Source: Sphagnum compactum
Lineage: Eukaryota; Bryophyta; Sphagnopsida; Sphagnales
DNA: 64,000 nt
Direction of reading: 5' to 3'
NCBI GenBank assembly: GCA_965153455.1
Contig: OZ234501.1
Span: 4,526,001 to 4,590,000, forward strand
Part shown: piece after piece, positions 24,201-35,943 of the stretch
Layout of the letters: each line of letters begins with the position of its first letter
Numbering within the stretch: position 1 is the first letter of the stretch
Made by a program: the position numbers and the translations under genes
The notes under the pieces: generated by a model
Databases searched by the model: none
Told to the model about the DNA's origin: nothing
The model's input: only the letters and a program-made list of their open reading frames with translations

Positions 24201-27200
24201 ACAGCAATTCCAATGTCAGCCTTTTTTAGTGCAGGAGCATCGTTGACACCATCACCTGTCATACCACAGATGTGCTTCCTCTCTTGCAACTGCCTGACAA
24301 TCTCATACTTGTGCTCTGCAACCACCTTGGAACCTTGAGCTTCCAGCAAACTGGGAACAAGATGCATATACCCAAAAAAGGAACCCTGGGTTTTCAGCCT
24401 TTTGACTATGTAGAAGCATGCCTCAGCCTAAAATGCAAACTGATTTGAAACAGCAGAAAGTCCATGCAACGAGATGGCATACTCAATTGTGCACATCCTT
24501 CAGCCCACCCTTCAGCATTAAGTATTTGATAAGCACGTTTTTTCAGGAATTAGCTCCTCAGATAAGAGCAAAAGCAGTGCTGATCAGGAATAGAGATATA
24601 AACATGGATCACCTGGGAAAACCCCAGCAAAGCCATCTGCTTTTTCAATCAATTCACCTACAGGCTGGGCTGCAAGAAATTCATCCTTTCGTTCTCCAAG
24701 CAGCAGCAAAGAGGGGTACATATTAATACCCATGCCCAGTCGCCGCCCTGTCTCCTTTGCAATTGCTAACTGATCACCTGATTGACAACAAAATGCAGAT
24801 CATGCTTTGCAGTTCGTGACTCTGTTGACCATGTCCTAGAAAGAAAAAAATTGAGTTTGGGACTTAGCCCTGTAGTTCACAGAATATCTTATAGCAAGCT
24901 GGTGACATCCCAGTACCGGTGATCATCTTGACATTCACTCCGAGGTAAAGAGCCCGACGAATTGTCTCTGCACTGTCATGGCGAGGGGGATCAAAAAGAG
25001 GAATCAGTCCACACAACTCCCATGGTCCTGCCCAGTCCTTGTTTTTGTCTGAAACTTCCTGGTCACAAGAAGCAAGTTGCAGCACTATGTGAGAACCTCC
25101 TACAATTTCCAGTTTCCAAAACACGCAGCAAGGAAATATGATCTCTCCAGAGCCTACAGCTTACTAGATATCAACATGTCTGAACCCCATGGCCATGCAG
25201 AACTTGATCAAAGTATGTGGTACCAGCTAGTATTACAAATGGAGCCAGAAATTCCAAGCACTGAGATCATGCCTGCCTGGCAACAGCAAGTGAACGAAGA
25301 CCACGTTCTGCAAACTTATCAATCACTGCATGCACTTGGACAGTGATTTCCTCCTTGTTGTAGGCTAGCTCCAGTATCTACAACAATCCTGAATGAAATC
25401 AAGCTTGGCCCAGGACATCATACAGCACCCAGAATAAACAGATACAGGTTCCAGTTCAACAACTCATCAACAAATCAGAAGGGTAGTATGAAGAAAGGGT
25501 CCCAGCCCTTTAAAAACAAGCAACAGAGCTAGCCCTTGATGCAACAGTTACAGATGAAGGAAAGAACTCTGGCACATATTGACCTGCATATCAGGATTGA
25601 CGTAGATGCATTCTTTTGCTGTAAATGAGGATCACACAACCTTCACTAAACAGCAAAAACATTTCTTGGACAAAGTGGTGAAAGCACCTGCTCAGGAGCT
25701 CCCTTTGTGGCACGATACATTTTCCCATCATCATTTCCAATATATGTGATAGCTGTACGCTTATCCACAGGGTTGAAAGGGAAAAAATGAACCTCAGTGA
25801 TGTTTGCACGAGCCTGCCACAACAAAGACAACTGGGCTTCAGTCTCCTATGACTCATGTATGTACAATGAGGGAACCCACGACTTCAGTCACCATGACAT
25901 CGCATAGACTACAGCACATGCTGCAAGAATGCTTCCAGAAACAAGGAATAGAACTTAGAGCTTGGTCCTAAGCCTATTTGTCAGACCTCTTTTGGATCAG
26001 CCAACACTCCAACAATGGCTGCATCAATGGCATCTTGATTCTCCAATCTAGAAGCTCTGGCTGCCAGCAAGCATATCATATCCTTATCCATCCCTAGTGC
26101 AAAAACCTGCAAAAATTTGAATGTACACATCTCAATATGTTCTAGACTACATGACAAAGATACTATGAATAGACATCTTTTGACAAGTTCTGGTGCCAAA
26201 ATGTTTCTGCTATGAAAAAACTGTGTCTGGCATACAACCAGCTGCTCACACCATCTCTGTGAGAAAGGTAATATACTGTTGTAGACTTTAGTGCCAAGAT
26301 TCAATAATCCTATTCCAGAATCACATCCTGTGTCTTCTCATCTGGACAATTGAAAATGTGGATTCTGTATTTGGTGATTGTTTTGAGGCACTTCCATTAT
26401 CATCCCCTTGACTGAGACATATGCAAAAAGCATGGACATGTACCTCAACCAAATTCTTGTCAACACTCAACTTATTCAAAGTTAAAGTGCCTGTCTTGTC
26501 ACTGCACAGAACATCCATGCCTGCCATTTCTTCAATTGCTGTCATGCGCTTTGTGATTGCACCCTATGTTTTTCCCCTCACACCACCAGCACATTATGTT
26601 AGACCCAATTCTGGGATGTATGTTCAATCTCCTGAGTGAATTTCATCTCACAAGTAGCATCCAGTAAACCACTAAACCTACTCAAGGAACAGCAGTGGTT
26701 TGGCAAAGATAATAACAAGTTGAGTTTCTACACTGCATACAGTACCTAACAGCAAGACTCTCCAGGACGATTGTAGACAAATATTGTTCAGCTTGGGTAC
26801 AAACAGACTACTGTAAATCTCTTTGACAATGATAAAAACAAGCTCGTGTGGAATCAAAAGACAGTCTATCAAGTTCAATCCCAAATGTAGAAACACAAGC
26901 AGAAGATGCTAACCTGTTGTGAAAGGCGATGGGAACCAATGGCCATGGTTACAGAAAGCACAGTGGGCATGGCAATTGGGATGCCTCCAATGAGAAGCAC
27001 CAGGATATTGTTGATTCCTTCACGGTAGGGACGATGCTGGATGCCGAACATGACGATAGCCTCAATCACACAGCCTATAACAATAGAAACTATGCAGAAG
27101 TTTCCAATTGCAGTGAGCACCTACAACATTCTCAATACATCAATGTCAGTGCCACATCTGTGCACCCGAGTGTCCAATTGTCAATTCAGTGCCAAATTGA

Positions 27201-29637
27201 AGCAATACTCAATTGCTCAAAACCAATTCAAAGTTTACCTTGGATTGTAGACAGCATGCCAATTAGGTCAAGAAGACAGGGTCAAGAATGAGCTTGTCAA
27301 GGTTTAAGCTTAAGAACACCATGCACCTTAAGCTTTCCAGTACACACAAGAATTATAACAAATGAGTGACAGTTTTTACCTTCTGGAAGTGGCCCACATG
27401 GCTGGTGGAGTCAACAAGGTGAGCAGCTTTTCCAAAGAAGGTGTGCACTCCAGTAGCAATAACAACAGCTTCAATCTCTCCTTGCTTACATGTGGAACCA
27501 GAAAACACTTCATCTCCTGGCTTCTTATCCGCAGGCATCGACTCCCCAGTCAAAACTGACTGCAAGATAACGTTTGAGCTGAGAGTTGAACAACAGCATG
27601 AATTGCACCACAATATACAATATCCAGACTTGCTTTCAAAAAGAGTTTAAGCACACGTGTGATTAGGTCAAGAAGTTCCCTGAGCTGCTAGAGTTTCTCT
27701 GCACAATTTGGTTATTGCAAAAGAGGAGCTCCTCCTGATTTTTAGCAGTACTTACCTGGTCAACCTTCAAAGGATCTCCATCAAGGAGTCGAGCATCAGC
27801 AGGAATGATGTCACCCAATTTGATACTGATGATATCCCCTGGTACCAACATGTCTGCATCCTGCTCTGACCATCTTGCATTTCGCAACACCTGGCATGAT
27901 CCATGCAAATCCCTATAGACTCTCAGAAAGCCTGGTCCATTCTCTAAACCCTTGAATCTTATGTTGATCGAAATAGCATATTGTCATCTGTTCGGATTTC
28001 ACCTCAAAATCAGTGCTCATGTATCTAGCTAGCTAGATCTGCTCAATTTAACCTAACAGACCCTCCTCAAGAAGGAGCTCTGGTCCAGGATCTAGTACAG
28101 AGTCCTGGGAATCTTTACCTTGGTTTTGAGTGCAAGTCGGGCCATAAGTGCAGCAGCAGCATTTCCTGCATTGTTCTCCTCAATGAAACTGATCGTTGCA
28201 TTGATCAGCAGAAGCACGATGATGCCAACGAAGTCTGGCCAATCTGGAGGTTTTCCCTACAAATGCAAACATGATGTATAATGATAGGTCAAGGGCCCAG
28301 AGCTTAATCACATGAGCACCTGATCACCCACTGATCATCATGGGTCTCACAGATCTCTGTTTTCAACACATTTCCAACTGTATGCAAGCAACATCAGATT
28401 CTCCATAAGCCAAAGAGGACTGCACTGAAATCTGCTGTGTCAAGACAGACACTATGTGCATAAGCTCGTTCATACAAACTTTTAGCAGTAGACTATGGAA
28501 TTCCATGGTCACCTCTGAAGAATAAAGAAGATCTGACAATATTATAACAGTCTAAGGTACTGGCCGGTCTGAGGATTGAGAATATTGTCATACCCCTCCA
28601 TTGGCTGCAGCAATTGCAATGATGGCAGCAGTCCACATCACCCACGAGAGTGGATTCCACATAAACCCCAGAAACTTGAGGATTTTGTTCTCCTGCATCA
28701 CAAGCGTGAGATCATCAGAAGAGCTCTAAATTGTTAGCATCATGTATCATGCAACAGTTGTAGTCTTATGGTCGAACCCCGCTTGTACTCCTGGAAGATG
28801 GTTCCCACAGCTCAACGGAATCATAGAGTTACAGAACCCTACAGAAATTGTGGAAGGAGGATCCATGCCTTTTGCATTCTGTAGAGTTGCAACAAACTGG
28901 ATGCGGAACGTTTTCTTAAAATTTGGTTGAAGCTTGATCTTGAAGCAACAGTACTCAAGAGCTGCAAGAAGAAAAGCTATAATATATTCTCCAGAGATTA
29001 TGGATGTGGTTCCAAAAAATTACACCCACCGGTTTCTCCTTGAGCTTGTTGAAACCGAAAATCTCCAGGCGGATCTCGCCCTCCTCGGTGGTCAAGCCCT
29101 CCTTGGAACATCTTAGCTGCTCGAAAACCTCTTCTAAGGGTATGTGTTCCTGTGTGACCCAGTCAGTGTTCACGCATCAAAAGACTTATACTCTTGGATC
29201 AAAACCCTCTGCAATCCTTGCATGCAAGTACAAGAAGCGATTGCAGATCCTGAAGCAAGACACGCAAAACATCCAAAGACAACATTCCTGCATGCATGCA
29301 CAGAACCGGGATCTCGAGAAGCTGCAAACAGACAAAAGATCTAAACCCTAATATTGTGTATATACATTACGCAATCAATCCTTTTGCATACATGCATGCA
29401 TGCATGCAACACGCAAAGAAGCCGGAAGCAGCAGCAGGAATTCATAGATGTGTGGCCAAAGGTGGTAATGTAAATGAGCGTGGTGCCAGCAATTACCAAG
29501 TCCACAGTCTCGGAGTTAAGAGCTTCCAAGCCCTGCAACGACGACGAAACAGGCAGCTTGGTGGCTCCTGCTGTGCCGTTGTTGTTACGATGGTCATTGA
29601 ATACAGCAGCTTCCGAATGGTCCGTCATCACGTTCAC
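21295..29637 (-). CDS. Plasma-membrane H+-ATPase (P3A type) with penultimate Thr
   Basis: Pumps protons out of the cell at the cost of ATP. 21 exons: 29637-29497, 29149-29030, 28692-28594, 28256-28119, 27890-27756, 27559-27380, 27120-26914, 26563-26444, 26106-25987, 25813-25688, 25377-25273, 25058-24917, 24777-24613, 24315-24077, 23889-23857, 23543-23462, 23308-23148, 22859-22686, 22154-21972, 21723-21542, 21391-21295. The spliced frame is open for 982 aa (AHA2 of Arabidopsis has 948). Landmarks: actuator LTGES (214-218), phosphorylated Asp362 in [21 protein letters not shown], the hinge [11 protein letters not shown], Arg688 (end of ITIR) and Asp717 (ILNDG, proton-binding Asp of M6), then the autoinhibitory R domain ([17 protein letters not shown]) and the end QSYTV. 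Thr981 is the 14-3-3 docking site once phosphorylated. Odd points: a 35-residue N-terminal extension, one GC-AG intron, a 33-nt exon 15, and a minisatellite in intron 18. Confidence 0.96.
22181..22570. repeat. 48-bp minisatellite in H+-ATPase intron 18
   Basis: About eight head-to-tail copies of a 48-bp unit, nearly identical, differing at a few C/T and G/A sites. As 48 is a multiple of three, the array is open in at least one frame on each strand: on + it reads [16 protein letters not shown] per unit. It lies wholly inside intron 22155-22685, so it is not part of the ATPase. The near identity implies recent expansion. Confidence 0.95.
25059..25272 (-). other. GC-AG intron (intron 11 of the H+-ATPase)
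   Basis: Exon 11 must end with LAVARQ and exon 12 must begin EVSDKNKD to keep frame and family sequence. The donor at this point is CAG|GCATGA, not GT; the acceptor is a normal CAG. Reading through meets a stop within two codons, and no nearby GT gives an in-frame join. Confidence 0.8.
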
Positions 29638-29718
29638 AGCTTCCGAAAGAAAAAAAAGATTTATCGCAACAGCGAAGCACAGTCACTACTACGTTATATA
29701 AAATTGTTTGTGTAGTAG

Positions 29719-29727
29719 TATATATAT
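29719..29727 (-). promoter_or_regulatory. Candidate TATA box of the H+-ATPase gene
   Basis: TATATATA on the - strand about 85 bp upstream of the ATG. A second AT-rich TATA-like stretch lies at 29691-29704. Either would imply a short leader; plant H+-ATPase leaders are often longer, so this is only a candidate. Confidence 0.25.
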
Positions 29728-29997
29728 GGGGCTGCAGGTGGTGGAGCCGTGGAGAAATCGTCAGCGATATATACAGACCGTGGGCACAAAAGCAGCAGAA
29801 GCAGATGATCAGGAGGGATTCATGATCGTTGATGGCCTGACAAGTTTTATACAAGAAAGAATGATTGCAACGCAGCCGGCCTGCTGCTGCTAGTGATAAG
29901 GATGATGATGAGAGAACATTGCAAACTGGTTGGGAAACGGCAGCATTTACATATCCAGTAGCGATCATGAGTAGCACAGCAGCAGCAGGAGCGATGA

Positions 29998-30103
29998 AAG
30001 AAGAAGAAGAAGAAGAACAATGTTGCTATTCGCGGCAGCAGTGGATGGCGGACTCGCAGTGGCAGGGACGAAGGAAAGCAGGCAGGCAGGCAGGCAGGCA
30101 GGC
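29998..30103. repeat. GAA and GGCA microsatellites upstream of the H+-ATPase
   Basis: A run of GAA triplets at about 29998-30019 and a run of GGCA at about 30078-30102, both in the presumed upstream region of the - strand gene. Confidence 0.8.
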
Positions 30104-31617
30104 GTGACCACCATGCTAATTACGAACTTAACGCACCATTAGTCATCCCTAATTACTCACCCTAAAACAGCCAGCAGCAACTGCTGAAACATTGAGTGCT
30201 TAGTGACTAATGATATCCTACTTACGACTCATATTTGACACTACTTAATTAATTTTGTACCTAATATTATTGATTAATATTAATTAGGACTTACAAATTT
30301 TAATTGTTTAACATTAGGTGTTAACATATCATAAGGGAGCCAGTTGAGAAAAAAAAATGAAAGCCTAAGAACAATTTGTCAAAATTCTAGAAATTGGAAG
30401 CCAATTCATAATGGTTTTTGGCATACATGCTTAGTGTATTTTCAGGGTGCCTAACAAGGCTCAATTTTCTCACTGATTTGGAGTAAGAGGTTTCTTGGAA
30501 GTAAAAAAAGAAATTTCTTTATAAACTTATTTGGGCTTTCGTTGTTATGCAGCAGGGAAAGTTTGTGTAAGTGCATTTGAACTTTCAAGCATAATGGAGC
30601 CAGTGCTTTTCATTACAACTTGTGTTCTTGAGTTTTGCCTTCATTACAAGGTGAAAAGCATTGACAATAGTTCCTTCCCTCCTATAGATCACTTTGAAAC
30701 TTATTCATGAACTTATCCTACTTAAAGACTATTGTTGAATTTTTGAAATATTCAAATTGGGATTGTAGGACATTATCTTTTTCAAAATAGTAATTATTTT
30801 GATGAGATTTTTTAAACATGAGTTGTAACTACTATACCACCCTCCTAGGCAAGGTTTTTTTTTCTAATTGGAGAAAGGTTGGGCGAGAGGCCTTTTCATG
30901 TTTTAAAGGTGCCTAGAATGAGGGTGGAGCCCGAGTTCCTAGGTGTTGGAAAAAATGAAAGAGTGGATGCCTAACCTTTCTTCAGTGTTAAAAGTGGCCA
31001 CTTCCCTCCTTCACAGTGTGTTTACACCACACAAGAAAAATTACAATGTGTACGAAACCTTATCATGCATAAGGTTCCAACAATTCTCATTGAACCTCCT
31101 GTGCCTGCATGACAAGGTGTGTCAAAATACTCTACTAAAACGACACCAGGTTTTTATTTTTCAATTTTGTGATGTAATTAAAGTGATGATCATCATAAGA
31201 CAATTTAGCCAGATTTTGGTGACAACAAAATATGAAAGTAAACAAAAATCTAGCATCCTTCTATATTTTTGGCTACCTATTAGAACTTAGGATGGAATTT
31301 GGTGATTTTTTAATTAAAAAACTAGATCTCTTTTTGGAAATTTGGTAACTAAAAAACTTAAAAAAAAACATTAATTTTTCACCAATTTGAAAAAAATAAT
31401 TACCATTTGGCAAAATTTTGCCCAAGAAAAAAAGCTTTGAGTCCTCAGTAGTAAGTGCACCAGCACATGCTTGTTGCTTATTGTGATGCTTAATTTTACA
31501 ATATTGCCTATGCAAAATACAAGCAAATATCATACCTATGAGGCAAAACTCATGTTCGGTACTAATTAATTCCTAAGAGGGCCAGCTGAAGAGAAAATAG
31601 AGATCTTTAACAATATT
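30104..31617. other. AT-rich DNA, left copy of a diverged duplication
   Basis: No gene. Blocks at 30336-30400, 30733-30840 and 31195-31340 recur in the same order at about 31572-31630, 31732-31835 and 31990-32060, for example AATTATTTTGA followed by AACAT-AGTTG. This suggests an old direct duplication, or the two ends of a decayed element. Confidence 0.4.
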
Positions 31618-31620
31618 TTG

Positions 31621-31695
31621 GAGAATTGAACTCAAGACCTACTTAACATGAGGGACAATTCAAAGTGGTAACGTACCCAGATAGCTCTAAGATTC
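31621..31695 (-). repeat. tRNA-like (SINE-like) remnant
   Basis: On the - strand the segment has a box A-like TCTGGGTACGTTACC and, some 40 bp on, a box B-like GAGTTCAATTCTC. This is the spacing of a tRNA-derived internal promoter. No full cloverleaf can be drawn, so it is called tRNA-like, not a tRNA gene. Confidence 0.4.
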
Positions 31696-31699
31696 ACTT

Positions 31700-34600
31700 G
31701 CTGACCAGCATAGTTAACAATTACAATCAAAATTCTCAAATATTCAGGTTGGGGTTGCTAGACCCTTTTCTTTTTAAACAAAATTATTTTGACAAGTTTT
31801 GCTGAACATAAGTTGCAGGTATAGTGTGTGTAAATTAAAGCTTAAAACTGCCAAGTTACAAATTTTAATTGAGTCACTCAAGGTTTTTTTATTTTAATTT
31901 TGTGAGGTAGGTACACACTTCACCCACAAGAGGGCTTAGAAGGGAGGTAAATTTTTGTTGGGATTGCCCCTATGTTTTGGTGACAAGAAAGACCCTAGTA
32001 TCCAAATATGGTGATTTTGCCTCCAAATTTGAAGGATTTGACCAAAAAAAAAGTTCAAAAAAATCCTTAGGGCCCTTCATAGTCCTTTTTTTTGGGTCAC
32101 CAAGTGACAAAAATTCATCACAAAATAAAAACACCTGTTGTGCTACATAATTACAATATTATGCAAATAAATTTAAGCAAAAATTTGCAATTTCAAAGTT
32201 GATATTTACAGTTTACAAACTATTTCCAAATTATATAAAGCTGAAAACTGGTGATCATAAAACACAGTGTCAAAGAACAAAAGCATAATTTGTCTGTCCT
32301 GACGTATTCTGGCATGTAATTGATCTAAAAGGTGCTGGAATTGGTTACTCGAACTGTTTAAGTATTAGAGAACAGTCCTGAGCCTTGCTGCCCATTACGG
32401 CGTGTAAGTGTGCCCAACTTAAGACTGTTAGGGTTAGCTCTGAGAATGAATACACAACATAATAGACAGTAAGGTACCTTTCCTCAGTGTTAATGCGTTT
32501 GAAGGTCCCCTTTTGTTCATATAATAATACTCATAATTGGCAAATCGTGCAGATTCTTGGGTCATAATCGGCCCTTGTCATGTCAGCAAGAGTGCGATTC
32601 CACCAAACAAGGGGACCTGGGAGAAGTTGGAATGTGCCTCTCCCAAGTGCGTGAGGTGATAGCATAGTGCTTGGGCCTTGAATTTTTTGGTATAGTAGAA
32701 GGTTTTTATTAGTGTTGTGTGGGTATGTTGTTTTTGATATATCCTTGAATGAGGATATATAATTTTTTTTCAATTGATTTACTGATTATGTAAAGGTGTA
32801 TATATTAGAAATCTTAGTTTGTAGTGGGTTTAATTTGTAGTGTTATTCATATTGATTAGTTGGGGGGCCAATATCAAAATATTCTTTCCAAACATGCACA
32901 CCATTTAATTTTCTTGGCCCTAGAATCATAAATGGTATAAGTATGAGATTCACTTAGGATATGGTCTATGACATCAAGTCTTCTTTTGATACAGACTTTT
33001 TAGTTGATTCACTTGGTGGTACCACCCATGCTAGAGACATACATCATAATCTAATTTTTAAATTCCACATTCTTTAGATTCAGTCTATTTTTGCATGTTT
33101 TGAATTTATTATGACCAACTTAGCCTTTGTGAGCATCTTAGTACAAGTTGCTTTGCTTTAATAAGAAAATCAACCTTAACGATTTTCGTTTCTACTTTCT
33201 CTTGTGTTAAATATTAATCTAGATCAAAATGGTTTGTTTTATCCTAAAAAATTGGGTTCTTATTTAATAGGGCATTGATTGTCACACATGATTGTCATAA
33301 GGGTGCTGTGTCCAATCCAAGTTTGTTTATTAATTGACAGATCCATACCACCTAATAACAACAATTTGTCAACGATCAATATTCAAAATTCACATGTTGA
33401 ACAGATGGGTAAATGCAAACTAAGATGGATCAAAAAGTGGCATTTGAAAACATCACCAAAAGTTCATTTAAAAAAAAAAAACCCTTAAATAAATTATGCA
33501 GTAAAACAATAACCCATCAATTTCAAGCAATGTTTTTTTTATTGAATTTTAACCCCACCTAGAGATAATGTTTTTGTACATGTGTGTACAAACCCAACAT
33601 AAAATGAACATTTTTTCAAAATGATATGGACTTTTGAAATGACCCCTATTTTTAATGTTAACAAAAAAAGTAAAAAATCATTAAGAATAACCTATAATTG
33701 ACATGCTCCAAATGAAAATGACTTCACGGTATTAATGTATTATCTAATCAAAACTGAATCATTAAGAATCATAACATCAATTATTGGACTATTTTGAAAT
33801 TCGTACATGCAACTTGTTTAGGATGCATGAAAAAGTGAAAAAACATTTTAGGTGGGCCAACTTGGGCATTTTCAAGACATGTGTGTAAAATATATGTTGT
33901 ACACATTTTCATTTTGAGAGAATTCAAAAATAATAATGTAAACTCCTACATTCATGTACAAAAGCTTATTTTTTGGAAGGAGTAGGTTATTAAATGTTGT
34001 GTCAATCAATATGTCTCATTTTATGTTCATTAAGTGTTGTAGATTTGAAAGTGGGAAAGCAATTGCACGTAGGATCTAATTATAGGTTGATTTTTAACAG
34101 TTCATGATTTTGAATTGCAAAGTGCGAAAATCGGGGGTTTCTTTTGAACTTGCATAGTGAAGGATGTAAAATGTTGCTACTATAGCAAAGGCATGTTGGA
34201 AACTATTGTTGCAAAGTCATAGGAAGTTGTTGTGTTGGTGTTGTTTAATGAAGTTGAAATCTGCAAACAACACCTCCACAATCGTCGAAATTAACACAAG
34301 ATTTTGCAATTATTTGCAAGTAAACTTTATAAGTATTTAATTTTTATATTTGGTCCCCCAACCTCCATTGTTGCACCCATCTTCGGGCCTTTTAGTTTTA
34401 GGTTCTTTTGTTTTCCTTACATGGGTTTGAATCCAAGTTCTAACGTTTTGAGCTGCAGTTTTACATTTCTTTAAAGGCAAGCTCTTTGTGGTTTTTTTGC
34501 CAACCCTAGGGGTTTATTTCCTATGATGTAATGTTCCCTAGTTATTTTTTCATCATCTAGATCTGTTGCAAATTGTTGTTTTTTTCTTTTCAACATTTGT

Positions 34601-34936
34601 TCAAAGGTTTACAATTGGTCCTAAGTAGGTAAGTTCCTTGGAAACTTGTTTTCTTGGGTTGTAGAAAGGACATTGTGGGTACCAACATTAATTAAAATTT
34701 TTAAGCTTGATGAAAATATTCTTATTGGATTTTACAAATGTTGATGAGATCCTCCACAACTTTTCACATTTATTATGGTTGCTCTCAAAATGGTGTGGTT
34801 TTGGTAGTTCTAAGTTGGATTATGATTATGTGATGTAGTGAATGGGAGTTGTAATGATTGAAATAATTTTTTCATACATTGATTTTGAGTTAGGTTGCTC
34901 ATGTGGGATTTGCATGAAGTATTAAAAAGATTCATC
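31700..34936. other. Gene-free AT-rich DNA
   Basis: No intact gene. 32370-32690 is less AT-rich than its surroundings and includes an 80-codon open frame on - (32773-32531) ending RICTICQL, without recognisable domain or splice sites; it may be part of a younger repeat. Several poly(A) and poly(T) tracts occur. Confidence 0.5.
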
Positions 34937-35943
34937 ATGAAGAGCAAACCTAGTAAAAAGCAAATTGTTAGTGATGATGAAATAGAAACAACGCAAATAG
35001 TGGAAGACAAATCCTTGGAAGACTTGGAGGTCAAAATTGGCAAGCTTTTCAAAAACTAACCTCCTACAATTGGCTTCCATGGAATTGAATTTAAAGAAAA
35101 GTTTAGGTTGCCATTTGGTGGAATCAACTTCCATAGGATAAGAAACAAAGATTTTGTTGAAGTAGACTTGAGAGAGGTTTTCAAGGTAGCTACGGGAAGG
35201 AGTGGTTACAACTCCTTTACTGATTGTCATGATCTTATAATATTAGATAAAATTAGATAATTTATCCAATTATTCACCATAAGGATGATTTCCCTAAAAG
35301 CAAGCTCATTGGTAAGGAGTTTCCAAAGGGTATAATTCTAGAGGTTGTGAAAGGGAAGTTAATGAGCTAGGTTGGATTTGGTCATGAGATTAATGTCAAC
35401 CAACGATCAAAATGGCTTTCTTGGATGGAGAAATGAGTTGAGAAAAAGGGATCATTGCTTGGACCTAAGAATGTAACTCAATTGAAAATAGAAAGTTATT
35501 ATGGAATTGATGAAAGAAGAGAAAAAAATATAAAGGGAAGTTCTTGAGCTTGAAATGAATGTTGCAACAACAATTGGTAAAAGTAACCCTTGGGTAAAAA
35601 AAATAAAAATAGAAATAGTTGACTTGATGGGTATTGTTTGAATCGAACTAAAATCTTGTAGCTTTGAAATTGTCAAATTGAAAATTAAGGAAGAGGAGTT
35701 GGCATCTCAAGTTGGTAAAGTAAAAATGGTTTTGGATTCCATGTAATCCACTGCTGTTGAAGCATATAAGAAGCTGCAAAATATGCTTGTAAAGCTCGGA
35801 CAAGATCTTGATCATAGTGGGTATCGAATGCAAAAGATGACATGTGAATGTTATGTGTCCATGATGAACAATACAAAAATGGACTATGAAGGTTTATTTT
35901 CTAAGCTCAACATTGATCAGGGACAAATAACAAATTTTGTTTA
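34937..35943 (+). pseudogene. Decayed ORF with coiled-coil character, family unknown
   Basis: From the ATG at 34937 one coding stretch can be followed for about 330 codons through a handful of stops and frameshifts. It begins with an acidic Lys/Glu-rich part, then a motif-rich block (IGFHGIEFKEKFRLPFGG, VEVDLREVFK, YNSFTDCHDL). A Lys/Glu/Leu-rich part with heptad-like spacing follows (EEELASQVGK, EAYKKLQNML). This is longer than expected by chance in such AT-rich DNA. I do not recognise the family; a transposon-carried or gag-like protein is possible. Confidence 0.4.

Noticed and set aside
32531-32773. 80-codon - strand ORF ending RICTICQL as a small gene
   Set aside because: No recognisable domain, no credible splice or promoter context, and the region looks like part of a repeat; not enough support.
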